Of a stretch of DNA of 14,827 nt, positions 1 to 7,374 are shown one piece after another (positions within the stretch are counted from its first letter, which is position 1; the number at the start of each line of letters is the position of its first letter). This DNA is from Alphaproteobacteria bacterium (lineage in GTDB: Bacteria; Pseudomonadota; Alphaproteobacteria; Micavibrionales; SZUA-601): contig QKJH01000171.1 of assembly GCA_003250865.1 (NCBI GenBank), positions 1-14,827 on the forward strand. Reading direction: 5' to 3'. The position numbers were made by a program, and so were the translations under genes. The notes beneath the pieces were generated by a model, which was not told the origin of the DNA, searched no databases, and worked only from the letters and a program-made list of their open reading frames with translations.

Positions 1-464
1 ATAATGGACAATGTGTTGGACTGGATATTTTCATAGGAAAGTTTTACCAGTTTCTTGGAACCGGTTGACCCGGAAGTTGCCAACAAAATTGCCAGATCAG
101 GGTGAATATCGATTGGTTCACTATGAATAGTGTCTATCTCAACGTCATCATTGACAAATTTTATGAATACATGCGGCCTGTATTGTTCAATCAAAGTTTG
201 ATTGTCGGTAACCTTGCAAGGATCAACCAAATGAACAGCATGCCCGGCTCTTAAACACCCAATATACGCTGCAATTGATTCAACGGTGTTGCGCCCCTCG
301 ATAAAAATAAGTTTTTTAGGAACGCCGAAAGCATTACCTATAGCGTCTGCTTTTTCCAGCATCGTCGCATAGGTTATAGGTTGTGCATCAGGCCTATATA
401 AACACACCCGCTCACTATATTGAGAAAGATGATTAGAAAAAAATATCTTCTTAAAATCGTTCAT
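1..464 (-). CDS. AMP-binding (adenylate-forming) enzyme, N-terminal part only
   Basis: The reading frame is open on the minus strand from an ATG at 464 to the left edge, giving 154 residues of an incomplete protein. Residues 127-139 read LLATSGSTGSKKL, the phosphate-binding A3 core motif of the acyl-CoA synthetase / NRPS adenylation / luciferase superfamily. The segment before it (EGRNTVESIAAYIGCLRAG, about 56-74) fits the usual region of these enzymes where a ligase subdomain tests many substrates. Such proteins activate a carboxylate as acyl-AMP, then transfer it to CoA or a carrier protein. The substrate cannot be judged because the later motifs and C-terminal lid lie outside the window. 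The ribosome-binding site is weak (GAAAG about 12 bases upstream). The tRNA-Val gene lies upstream on the same strand. Family call is firm; substrate is unknown. Confidence 0.85.
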   Translation of the reverse strand, partial: MNDFKKIFFSNHLSQYSERVCLYRPDAQPITYATMLEKADAIGNAFGVPKKLIFIEGRNTVESIAAYIGCLRAGHAVHLVDPCKVTDNQTLIEQYRPHVFIKFVNDDVEIDTIHSEPIDIHPDLAILLATSGSTGSKKLVKLSYENIQSNTLSI

Positions 465-623
465 GAATATATGTCTTTCAGGAATACGGGGGAAGGTTTT
501 CCCGCATAATTAACGTTGCATCGTTGTTCAAATAGACAGACTTTTGGAAGCCAAGTCAATATGGCTGATGTCAATTAATATATTATAGAAAACTATAAAA
601 CATTGAATGAAAATGGGGAAAAA
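465..623 (-). promoter_or_regulatory. Leader region of the AMP-binding gene with a possible promoter
   Basis: This 159-base gap separates the tRNA from the AMP-binding gene. On the minus strand TTGACT (559-554) is followed after 17 bases by TCTATT (536-531), a tolerable -35/-10 pair that would give a leader of about 60 bases. A perfect TTGACA at 574-569 and a perfect TATAAT at 587-582 are also present, but I see no convincing partner at the right distance for either. The leader contains an imperfect hairpin, about 487-504 (GGGAA pairing with TTCCC around a 4-base loop), with no T-run after it. No ORF is supported here. Confidence 0.25.
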
Positions 624-698
624 TGGTGAGCGTAACAGGATTTGAACCTGTGACCCCTTCCATGTCAAGGAAGTGCGCTACCGCTGCGCCATACGCTC
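624..698 (-). tRNA. tRNA-Val (anticodon GAC)
   Basis: Read on the minus strand, the whole cloverleaf folds without mismatch. The acceptor stem is GAGCGTA/TACGCTC, followed by T8 and G9. The D-stem is GCGC/GCGC with loop AGCGGTA. The anticodon stem is CTTCC/GGAAG with loop TTGACAT, so positions 34-36 are GAC and the tRNA reads GUC/GUU valine codons. The variable loop has 5 bases, and the T-stem is ACAGG/CCTGT with loop TTCAAAT. The discriminator is A, and CCA is encoded (624-626). It lies 41 bases after the mlaC stop on the same strand, so it may be co-transcribed with mlaAC or have its own promoter. A T5 run follows the CCA, but no terminator hairpin is evident. Confidence 0.96.
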
Positions 699-739
699 AC
701 TTTGAAATGCGGAATCATTGAATAGACAATTTTGTCGAA

Positions 740-1378
740 TTATTCAAGCTTTTCTTTTTTATTTAAAGAATCAATCAGAGCCTGAACTTTGCCGCCGTTG
801 CGCTGGATAACCGACGCAAACTCGGTCCGTTGGGTAATCGACATGCTTACCCCTTCGACCGACAAGTCGATAATCTTGTTTTTGCCGTTCACCGAGCGTA
901 CACGCCAAACCAAATCAACGGGGTTCTTTTTGCTGGCATCCGGGTAAATCAGCATATTCACGCCAACATCCTTTTCGGAAAGTTTTTGGGCACCCGTTAC
1001 CTCGAACCCCTCGCCATTATAGTCTTTAAGGCGTTTGGTATAAGAGCGGACAATCAAATCCTCGAGCGCGTTTTTAAAAGCCGTTTTTTCCTGATCACTT
1101 GCAATACGCCAGTTTCTTCCCAGTGTAAAGCGGGCAATGGTTTCCATGTCAAAGGCCTGTTTGAGCAAAACGCGGAAGCTATCCTGAGCCTCCTCGGTAG
1201 AGACATCTTCTTTACCGGCGACTTCGGAAATTGCCTGATTGGCTACGCTTTCAATAAAAGAGCGGGCACCATCAACCGTTACACCGGCTGCGCCGGCTGG
1301 AGCTGCCATTGCCATCACAAAAACCATCAAAATACCGGCTATCATGGCCGAATACAGCTTCTTAAAACGCATAATCAT
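740..1378 (-). CDS. mlaC: MlaC-family periplasmic phospholipid carrier (Ttg2D/toluene-tolerance family)
   Basis: This is the soluble periplasmic component of the Mla pathway, which carries phospholipid between the outer-membrane MlaA complex and the inner-membrane MlaFEDB ABC transporter. The 212-residue protein has a signal peptide (basic start MRFKK, hydrophobic 9-26, cleavage near AGAA at 28-31). It then shows the family pattern of a helical N-terminal part with FDMETIARFTLGRNWR, followed by the fold containing VDLVWRVRSVNGKNKIIDLSVEGVSM and a C-terminal helix. Length fits the family. Two ATGs lie in frame. The purine-rich stretch AAAGAAAGAG directly abuts the first (1378) but lies 6 bases before the second (1372), so MRFKK at 1372 is the likelier start. 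It follows mlaA by 17 bases and is surely in the same operon. The transporter genes are not in the window. Confidence 0.93.
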   Translation of the reverse strand: MIMRFKKLYSAMIAGILMVFVMAMAAPAGAAGVTVDGARSFIESVANQAISEVAGKEDVSTEEAQDSFRVLLKQAFDMETIARFTLGRNWRIASDQEKTAFKNALEDLIVRSYTKRLKDYNGEGFEVTGAQKLSEKDVGVNMLIYPDASKKNPVDLVWRVRSVNGKNKIIDLSVEGVSMSITQRTEFASVIQRNGGKVQALIDSLNKKEKLE

Positions 1379-1395
1379 CTCTTTCTTTGCTAGTT

Positions 1396-2256
1396 TTATT
1401 CTTCAAAATCGGCATAAGCATCATAGCCGGAGGTATCCACGGCACCATCATTGACCAAACGGCGGCGGAACTGGATATAGGCGCTGCGCATCGTAACATA
1501 CGGATCAACAGAACTGTTGACCATGTCTTGATAGGAGTCAATATTTTCATCGGCCCAATCCAAACCGCGTAAACCGGTGCGGTAATAAATCAAATGCTCT
1601 TCATCCGTATTGCGAGCCCACGCGCTAAATGGGTCAAGCACACAACAATCTAATACTTCGCCACTCACGTCACGAATAGTGGACGGTCCAAGTAACGGCA
1701 GAACCAGATAAAACCCTTCGCCTGCACCCCATTTGGCAAATGTCTGCCCCATGTCTTCGGGCAACGGGGCATCCAGACCATGAAACGATGCTACATCAAT
1801 CAAACCACCCAGACCGGCCGTCGAGTTGACAAAGAAACGACGGAAAACAATGTCGGCATTTTCAACATCGCCTTGTAACAGTTCGCTAACAATAATAACC
1901 GGCGCTTTCAAGTTCCAAACAAAATTATGAACCCCCTGACGCAGGAATTCCGGTACAATAAAGCGGTATACATCAATAATTGGCGAAATCAGATAATCAA
2001 TTACAAAATTGTTGAACGAGAAGACGGCGCGGTTAAACGGTTCCAGCGGGTCGGCTACAATTTCAGTGTTATTGTAATGCATATTGGTTTTGTAATCAGC
2101 ATCATCGCCCGTGTCACCTTTAACGTCCGAAGCATAGGTAACGGCCGCTTTATCGGCAGCGTAAAGGTTGGATGGAACAGCAGTAAGAGCCAGCGATAAT
2201 ATTAAGCCGAAAAGAGCAAACAAGACCACCTTTTGCATTAACGGTAAACCTTTCAT
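1396..2256 (-). CDS. mlaA: MlaA/VacJ-family outer-membrane phospholipid asymmetry protein, apparently not a lipoprotein
   Basis: MlaA removes phospholipids from the outer leaflet of the outer membrane and passes them to MlaC. The 286-residue protein carries family signatures DPLEPFNRAVFSFN (69-82), KAPVIIVSELLQGD (117-130), FFVNSTAGLGGLIDVA (141-156) and GEGFYLVLPLLGPSTIRD (179-196). The N-terminus has a hydrophobic stretch (10-27) and a signal-peptidase-I-like end (SNLYAA, 29-34). There is no cysteine lipobox, whereas Escherichia coli MlaA is a lipoprotein. The start is uncertain. The first ATG (2256) has almost no ribosome-binding site, while an in-frame ATG at 2238 (MQKVV) is preceded by AAAGG at 10 bases and would begin a cleaner signal peptide. 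A promoter-like sequence lies just upstream (2284-2311), and mlaC follows after 17 bases. Confidence 0.94.
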   Translation of the reverse strand: MKGLPLMQKVVLFALFGLILSLALTAVPSNLYAADKAAVTYASDVKGDTGDDADYKTNMHYNNTEIVADPLEPFNRAVFSFNNFVIDYLISPIIDVYRFIVPEFLRQGVHNFVWNLKAPVIIVSELLQGDVENADIVFRRFFVNSTAGLGGLIDVASFHGLDAPLPEDMGQTFAKWGAGEGFYLVLPLLGPSTIRDVSGEVLDCCVLDPFSAWARNTDEEHLIYYRTGLRGLDWADENIDSYQDMVNSSVDPYVTMRSAYIQFRRRLVNDGAVDTSGYDAYADFEE

Positions 2257-2283
2257 GATATATCAAGGTTGAAGGACTGCTTT

Positions 2284-2311
2284 ATAATAACTTTTTTTAG
2301 TCCGATTTCAA
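2284..2311 (-). promoter_or_regulatory. Probable sigma-70-type promoter of mlaA-mlaC
   Basis: On the minus strand TTGAAA (2311-2306, 5 of 6 consensus) and TATTAT (2289-2284, 5 of 6 consensus) are separated by 16 bases. Transcription would begin near 2277, about 20 bases before the first mlaA ATG and about 39 before the second. This is a prediction from motif match and position only. Confidence 0.45.
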
Positions 2312-2522
2312 CGAGAAAGACCAAAAATTGTGATTAATTAACAACGCCTGTATTATTTAAGCAACAAGTTAAGCAAAATTTCTTAATGGTTGGATAATTT
2401 CGGTTAAAAAATTCCCTTGTTCTAAATATTATTTTAATGACTTCCCATCAATAGTGTAATGTGTGTATTCTATAGCTTCTGGCCTATTGATGTCCTGATG
2501 CTAGTCCGAAAGGCAATAACGC
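2312..2522. other. AT-rich divergent intergenic region between mlaA and the diguanylate cyclase gene
   Basis: This is the rest of the 266-base divergent space. It is AT-rich and contains no supported gene. For the plus-strand gene, candidate -10 elements are TGTAAT (2455-2460) and TATTCT (2466-2471, preceded by TG as an extended -10), but neither has a good -35. A short inverted match, TATTG near 2485-2489 and CAATA near 2514-2518, brackets the cyclase Shine-Dalgarno region. I compared this leader by eye with the GEMM c-di-GMP riboswitch pattern and it does not fit. Confidence 0.3.
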
Positions 2523-3608
2523 GTGAGAAATACTGAGAAAACAGACAATGCCAAAAAAATTGCCGTGCGGGCACTTGACCGCATCGACAAAGAACAGCTG
2601 ATTCCAAGTCCGGCTGTTTATGCGCTTTGGTACGAGTATTTCAGCGGTATCCATCCCGAGATTAATCGGGAGATTGACGCGTTGGCCAAACAAGGACGGC
2701 CGATTACCGTTTCAATCTGTGAAGATTTGTACGAAAAATATCTGGGCATAAAGCGTGAGAAAGAGCTTGTGCAAGAAGCCAGTGAAAAAGTCGAAGCACA
2801 ACTAAGCGATTTAACCACCTTGTTGGAAGAAGCGGGTATCGCCCACACAGCCTATAGCAAAAATTTGACGGATACATCGTCACAACTGGACGAAGATAAA
2901 GGTATTTCGGAGTTGAAGGCGCTGGTTTCATCTTTGGTTCAAGATACCAAACGCATGATAAATGAAAACCAGCGCATGGAAGCACAGCTGACCAGATCCA
3001 CATTGGAAATGCAGACCATGAAGGAAAACATGGAAGATTTACAGCGTGAAGTTCTAACAGATACCTTGACCAACTTGCCAAACCGCAAATGCTTTGAAAA
3101 TGAGCTGAAGATTGTCACAGAAAATGCTCTACAGAACGAAACACCTTTCTGTGTTTTGATGGTGGATATTGACCATTTCAAATCTTTCAATGATACGTTC
3201 GGCCACCAAATCGGTGACCAAGTACTCAAGCTGGTAGCGCGTTCGCTGCATGATGGTGTTAAAGGACAGGATTTGGCTGCACGCTATGGCGGAGAAGAAT
3301 TTATTATCATTCTGCCCGATACGGACTTACAAGGAGCCCAAGCTGTTGGCGAGTCACTGCGCAAACGTATTGCTGCCAAAGACATTATCAATCAGGCACG
3401 CGGTGAAAAACTGGGACGGTTGACCATATCACTTGGTGCAGCGGAGTTTCATCCCGGTGAATCCATGGCCAATCTTGTCGACCGCAGTGACCGAGCCTTA
3501 TACAAAGCCAAACACGCCGGACGTAACTGTGTTGTTGCCCTGACCTTTGAAGAGGACGACCGCGACAGCATACGTCAGACCGAAGACATCATTATCGACA
3601 GTGAATAA
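2523..3608 (+). CDS. Diguanylate cyclase (GGDEF domain) with coiled-coil N-terminus
   Basis: The 361-residue protein should make cyclic di-GMP from two GTP. The C-terminal domain (about 176-340) has DTLTNLPNR (180-188), the metal-binding DIDHFKSFND (215-224) and an intact catalytic GGEEF (256-260), so activity is expected. The inhibitory I-site, normally RxxD five residues before GGEEF, reads KGQD (247-250), so its arginine is replaced by lysine. The N-terminal 175 residues are helical and charged, beginning with a segment around SPAVYALWYEYFSG (29-42) seen in other alphaproteobacterial GGDEF proteins, then coiled-coil-like sequence. There is no membrane segment, so it is probably cytosolic. 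The start is GTG, chosen because GAAAGG lies 9 bases upstream. It is divergent from mlaA and followed by uvrD after 92 bases. Confidence 0.93.
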   Translation: MRNTEKTDNAKKIAVRALDRIDKEQLIPSPAVYALWYEYFSGIHPEINREIDALAKQGRPITVSICEDLYEKYLGIKREKELVQEASEKVEAQLSDLTTLLEEAGIAHTAYSKNLTDTSSQLDEDKGISELKALVSSLVQDTKRMINENQRMEAQLTRSTLEMQTMKENMEDLQREVLTDTLTNLPNRKCFENELKIVTENALQNETPFCVLMVDIDHFKSFNDTFGHQIGDQVLKLVARSLHDGVKGQDLAARYGGEEFIIILPDTDLQGAQAVGESLRKRIAAKDIINQARGEKLGRLTISLGAAEFHPGESMANLVDRSDRALYKAKHAGRNCVVALTFEEDDRDSIRQTEDIIIDSE

Positions 3609-3700
3609 TTATACCTTTTTCAGCAAAACTTTGTCTTGTTATCGTGGGCAAGCTCGTTTAATTTTGTGACAGTACAAAACATAAACGACGAAAGCGCAGA

Positions 3701-5965
3701 ATGACGGATAATACCGACCTTTATCCTTACCTGAAAACATTGAACGAAAGCCAACGGCAAGCGGTTTTAAAAACCGATGGTGCCGTATTGGTTCTGGCCG
3801 GTGCCGGAACAGGAAAGACCCGTGCCTTGACCACAAGGTTAGGGCATATCCTGAATACCCGTACAGCATTACCCGGGCAGATACTGGCCGTCACCTTTAC
3901 CAATAAAGCAGCACAGGAAATGAAAGAGCGAGTCTCTTCGATGTTGGGCGGCATGGATGTCGGCCACTGGTGGATTGGCACATTTCACTCGCTGTGCGCC
4001 AAAATTTTGCGCTCCCATGCCCCGCTGGTCGGACTAACCTCAAACTTCACAATTATCGATACGGATGATCAAATCCGCCTGATGAAGCAAATCATGCAAA
4101 GCCACGGCATGGATACCAAACAACACTCGCCCAATGCCGTCATGGGAATGGTTGAACGCTGGAAAGACAAGGCGCAAAACCCGGCCGATGTCAAACACGA
4201 ACATTCCGGCGATTTGGCCGGCGGACGTGTTGCCTTTTTATACGGTGAATATCAAGAGCGGCTGCGTTCACTCAACGCCTGCGATTTCGGTGATTTAATT
4301 TTGCATGTCATCACAATTTTCAAGGATACGGCCAACGGTGTTTTAGACCAATACCATCACCGCTTTACCCATATTCTGGTTGACGAATATCAAGATACCA
4401 ACGTGGCGCAATATCTGTGGCTGCGCCTGCTTGCCCAAAAGAAGGGCAATATCTGTTGCGTGGGCGATGACGACCAATCCATCTATGGCTGGCGCGGTGC
4501 CGAGGTTGGCAATATCCTGCGCTTTGAAAAAGATTTCAAGAACGCCGAAATTATCCGGTTGGAACAGAATTACCGTTCCACTCCGAACATTCTGGAAGCG
4601 GCTAACGGCGTGATTGCCAATAATGCTTCGCGCCTTGGCAAAAACCTGTGGACAGACAAGGACAAAGGCGAAAAGGTTCAATTGAACGGTGTCTGGGACG
4701 GCGCACAAGAAGCGCGCATGGTTACCGACCAAATCGAACGATTGAAACGCAACAGCATTCCCTATAACGAAATGGCAGTTTTGGTACGTGCCTCGTTTCA
4801 AATGCGCGAGTTCGAAGAGCGGCTGAACTATTGCGGCCTGCCGTACCGTGTTATCGGCGGTGCACGGTTTTACGAGCGTATGGAAATCCGCGATGCCATC
4901 GCTTATTTGCGCACTGTGTTCAGCGACACGGACGATTTGGCATTCGAGCGCATCATCAATACGCCTAAACGCAGCATCGGTGATAAAACCGTTCGTGATA
5001 TTGCTACATTCGGTCGCACCAATAACCTGTCTCTATTCCAAGCTTCAAAACAGATGGTTGGCGATGGTTCTCTGCGCCCTGCGGTGCGAACAGCCTTGGG
5101 TGATTTGCTGGCGCAGTTTGACCGCTGGAAAGATTTGCGTGATGACATCAACCATGTTGATTTGGCCGATACAGTCTTGAATGAATCCGGTTACATTACC
5201 ATGTGGCAAAACGACAAATCAGTCGAGGCCAAAGGACGGCTGGAAAACCTGAAAGAACTGTTGACCGCTATGGGCGAGTTTGAATCGCTGGATGAATTTT
5301 TGGAACATATTGCGCTGGTCATGGAAAATCAGGAAAAAAATGACGGCGACCGCATTACTTTGATGACCATGCACGGTGCCAAGGGACTGGAGTTTCATGC
5401 CGTCTTTCTGCCCGGTTGGGAAGAAGGACTGTTTCCATCCCAACGTTCCATGGATGAAAAAGGCATGGAAGGATTGGAAGAGGAGCGTCGTCTAGCCTAT
5501 GTTGCCATTACCCGCGCCCGTAAATTCTGTCATATCTCACACGCGGCCAACCGCCGCATGTACGGCAGTTGGGTTTCTTCTATCCCGTCACGCTTTATCG
5601 GCGAGCTGCCCGAAGGCCCGATTGAGATTGGTGTTGATGGTCAGTTGTCTGCCGGCTATACCCACCACAACCAGCACAACGATAACACCTCGTCATCGTT
5701 TGGAGCACGCTTTAAACAACGCAGTTCCTTTAACGGCAATGGCCGTGAAGAAGCTGTCCATTTTGTGCAGGCCAGCCCCAGTGTAAACACCTTCACCTCC
5801 GAAGGTGGCTATAAAAAAGGCGAGCGTGTTTTTCATGAAAAATTCGGCTCCGGTTTGGTGATTTCGGTTGAAAACGACCGATTGGAAATCTCATTCGATA
5901 AGGCCGGCCGCAAAAAAATTCTCGACCGTTTTGTCAAACCCCTTGGAAAGGCACAGGTACAATGA
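3701..5965 (+). CDS. uvrD: ATP-dependent 3'-5' DNA helicase UvrD/PcrA
   Basis: This superfamily 1A helicase acts in nucleotide excision repair, mismatch repair and removal of stalled complexes. The 754-residue protein shows the full motif set: Q motif LNESQRQAV (14-22), Walker A AGAGTGKT (33-40), Ia TFTNKAA (65-71), Walker B DEYQDT (228-233), motif III GDDDQSIYGWRG (255-266), motif IV LEQNYRST (287-294), motif V TMHGAKGLEF and motif VI AYVAITRA. After a polar His/Asn/Ser-rich linker comes a C-terminal domain (about 700-750, GGYKKGERVFHEKFGSG onward) matching the Tudor-like fold by which PcrA/UvrD contact RNA polymerase. The ATG has GAAAG 7 bases upstream. The 92-base gap before it may hold its own promoter. 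Its stop overlaps the prmA start (ATGA). PcrA and UvrD cannot be separated by sequence alone. Confidence 0.96.
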   Translation: MTDNTDLYPYLKTLNESQRQAVLKTDGAVLVLAGAGTGKTRALTTRLGHILNTRTALPGQILAVTFTNKAAQEMKERVSSMLGGMDVGHWWIGTFHSLCAKILRSHAPLVGLTSNFTIIDTDDQIRLMKQIMQSHGMDTKQHSPNAVMGMVERWKDKAQNPADVKHEHSGDLAGGRVAFLYGEYQERLRSLNACDFGDLILHVITIFKDTANGVLDQYHHRFTHILVDEYQDTNVAQYLWLRLLAQKKGNICCVGDDDQSIYGWRGAEVGNILRFEKDFKNAEIIRLEQNYRSTPNILEAANGVIANNASRLGKNLWTDKDKGEKVQLNGVWDGAQEARMVTDQIERLKRNSIPYNEMAVLVRASFQMREFEERLNYCGLPYRVIGGARFYERMEIRDAIAYLRTVFSDTDDLAFERIINTPKRSIGDKTVRDIATFGRTNNLSLFQASKQMVGDGSLRPAVRTALGDLLAQFDRWKDLRDDINHVDLADTVLNESGYITMWQNDKSVEAKGRLENLKELLTAMGEFESLDEFLEHIALVMENQEKNDGDRITLMTMHGAKGLEFHAVFLPGWEEGLFPSQRSMDEKGMEGLEEERRLAYVAITRARKFCHISHAANRRMYGSWVSSIPSRFIGELPEGPIEIGVDGQLSAGYTHHNQHNDNTSSSFGARFKQRSSFNGNGREEAVHFVQASPSVNTFTSEGGYKKGERVFHEKFGSGLVISVENDRLEISFDKAGRKKILDRFVKPLGKAQVQ

Positions 5966-6846
5966 CATTCTCTAACACCCCAATATGGCAGGTACGTTTT
6001 GAACTTCCCGACAGCGCTCTTCCCCTTTTCTCTGAAACCCTCGAAGAAGAATTTGACAGCTTTTCCTCGCGCCGGAATAACACAAGCTGTCCCTGGATTA
6101 TCGAATGTATCACGCAGCAGAAACCCGATAGAGACTCCTTGAAGCACCGCATTGCCATACTCTGTGAAACCTGCGGCATTGCACTTCCTGATATAATAAT
6201 TGAACAGGTTCCCGACATCGACTGGCTGGAACATGTCTATCAGCAATTCAAACCGTTTGAAGTCGGCCGGTTTTTTATTCATGGCTCACACTATCGTGAT
6301 GCCGTTCCTCCCAGTAAAATTCCACTGGTCATTGATGCCGCCACAGCGTTTGGCACAGGAGAACACCCTACGACAAAGGGGTGTCTGATGGCCATTGACT
6401 CACTGGTCGACACATACCGTCCCAGCAATTGTCTGGATATGGGTTGCGGTTCGGGAATTCTGAGTATTGCCATGGCACATTGTTTTCAAAAGCCCGTTCT
6501 GGCCGTTGATAACGACCCCGAATCCGTGCGCGTTACCAAAGAGCGGATTGATATGAACCATGTCATCACCCATGTTACCGCTGCGTGTGGTGACGGATTT
6601 AACACGCCAGAAGTTGAGCATAGCAAACCCTTTGATTTGGTTGCTGCCAATATTCTTGCCGAACCATTGATTGAAATGGCACCCGCACTAAACGATATCC
6701 TGTCCGATGGTGGATTGGTTATTTTGTCGGGATTGCTGGCCGAACAAGAAGAAAAAGTGTGCGGTGCCTATACAGCCCTAGGATTTAAAAAAATTCGGGA
6801 CTTTCCGATTGACGGCTGGCAGGCTATAATCATGAAAAAGGGATAG
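5962..6846 (+). CDS. prmA: Ribosomal protein L11 methyltransferase PrmA
   Basis: PrmA uses S-adenosylmethionine to trimethylate lysines and the N-terminus of ribosomal protein L11. The 294-residue protein has the small N-terminal substrate-recognition domain (about 1-100) and the typical linker. The catalytic domain contains DAATAFGTGEHPTTKGCL (125-142), SAM motif I LDMGCGSGILSIA (158-170), the acidic AVDNDP (181-186) and the PrmA-type NILAEPL (230-236). Length matches the family (about 290-295). The ATG overlaps the uvrD stop by 4 bases, implying translational coupling. The NUDIX gene follows after 9 bases. Confidence 0.95.
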   Translation: MTFSNTPIWQVRFELPDSALPLFSETLEEEFDSFSSRRNNTSCPWIIECITQQKPDRDSLKHRIAILCETCGIALPDIIIEQVPDIDWLEHVYQQFKPFEVGRFFIHGSHYRDAVPPSKIPLVIDAATAFGTGEHPTTKGCLMAIDSLVDTYRPSNCLDMGCGSGILSIAMAHCFQKPVLAVDNDPESVRVTKERIDMNHVITHVTAACGDGFNTPEVEHSKPFDLVAANILAEPLIEMAPALNDILSDGGLVILSGLLAEQEEKVCGAYTALGFKKIRDFPIDGWQAIIMKKG

Positions 6847-6855
6847 GTTTTTTCT

Positions 6856-7374
6856 ATGAAACTGCTCGCTACACTAACAAATAATGATTTTGGTTTGGAC
6901 ACCAAGCCTATATCGACAGCCCCAAAGGAACGGCAAGCAGCGCGGGCTGTCATCATCAATGCAAAAAATGAAGTATCTTTACTTTATACTGCAAAACATG
7001 AGCATCACAAATTGCCCGGCGGAGGCATTGAAAAAAATGAAACTTGGCAAAAAGCATTGCACAGAGAAGCCATGGAAGAAGCGGGTTGCACTATAGAAAT
7101 TATTAGACCTATCGGAAAAATTGTTGAAGAGAAAGATGATGAACGGCAAGTTTCCATTTGCGTTCTGGCTAAACTGGAAAAGGATTTAGAAACACCAGAC
7201 TTAACACAAAAAGAAGTGGCAGAAGGATATCAACCCGCCAAATGGTTTAGCTTTGATAATGCTCTTGAGTTAATGAATAAAGATAAGCCTAAAACCTATA
7301 TGGGAAACTTCATGCACAAAAGAGATTTAATTTTTCTGACACATGCAAAACATATTCTGGGTAATTTGTCATGA
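6856..7374 (+). CDS. NUDIX hydrolase
   Basis: NUDIX enzymes cleave nucleoside diphosphates linked to another group. The 172-residue protein has a complete Nudix box at 56-78 (G x5 E x7 REAMEEAGC), holding the metal-binding glutamates, inside the expected fold (RAVIINAKNEVSLLY before it, ICVLAKLEKD after it). A C-terminal tail with a YQPAKWFSFDNALELM segment follows. The substrate cannot be inferred. The ATG is preceded by GGGATAGG at about 8 bases. Its stop overlaps the pepP start (ATGA), so it is probably part of the uvrD-prmA-pepP transcript. By hand count its G+C is about 39% (200 of 519), against about half in sampled stretches of prmA and pepP, which suggests later insertion into the operon. 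Confidence 0.9.
   Translation: MKLLATLTNNDFGLDTKPISTAPKERQAARAVIINAKNEVSLLYTAKHEHHKLPGGGIEKNETWQKALHREAMEEAGCTIEIIRPIGKIVEEKDDERQVSICVLAKLEKDLETPDLTQKEVAEGYQPAKWFSFDNALELMNKDKPKTYMGNFMHKRDLIFLTHAKHILGNLS

Noticed and set aside
624..698. tRNA as an integration site of a mobile element
   Set aside because: No integrase and no second copy of the tRNA 3' end were seen in the window.
725..736. Short inverted repeat GACAA/TTGTC between mlaC and tRNA-Val as a terminator
   Set aside because: 5-bp stem with a 2-base loop and no T-run.
830..1393. Long plus-strand open frame of 187 codons opposite mlaC
   Set aside because: It lies entirely antisense to a firm mlaC gene, has no recognisable domain, and its amino-acid make-up reflects the complementary codons.
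2440..2522. c-di-GMP riboswitch (GEMM type) upstream of the diguanylate cyclase
   Set aside because: A GAAAGG stretch is present, but it serves as the Shine-Dalgarno sequence, and the paired helices and conserved core of the riboswitch are absent by eye.
4343..4801. Minus-strand 152-codon frame inside uvrD
   Set aside because: Shadow of the helicase motif region; the uvrD protein is intact through it.
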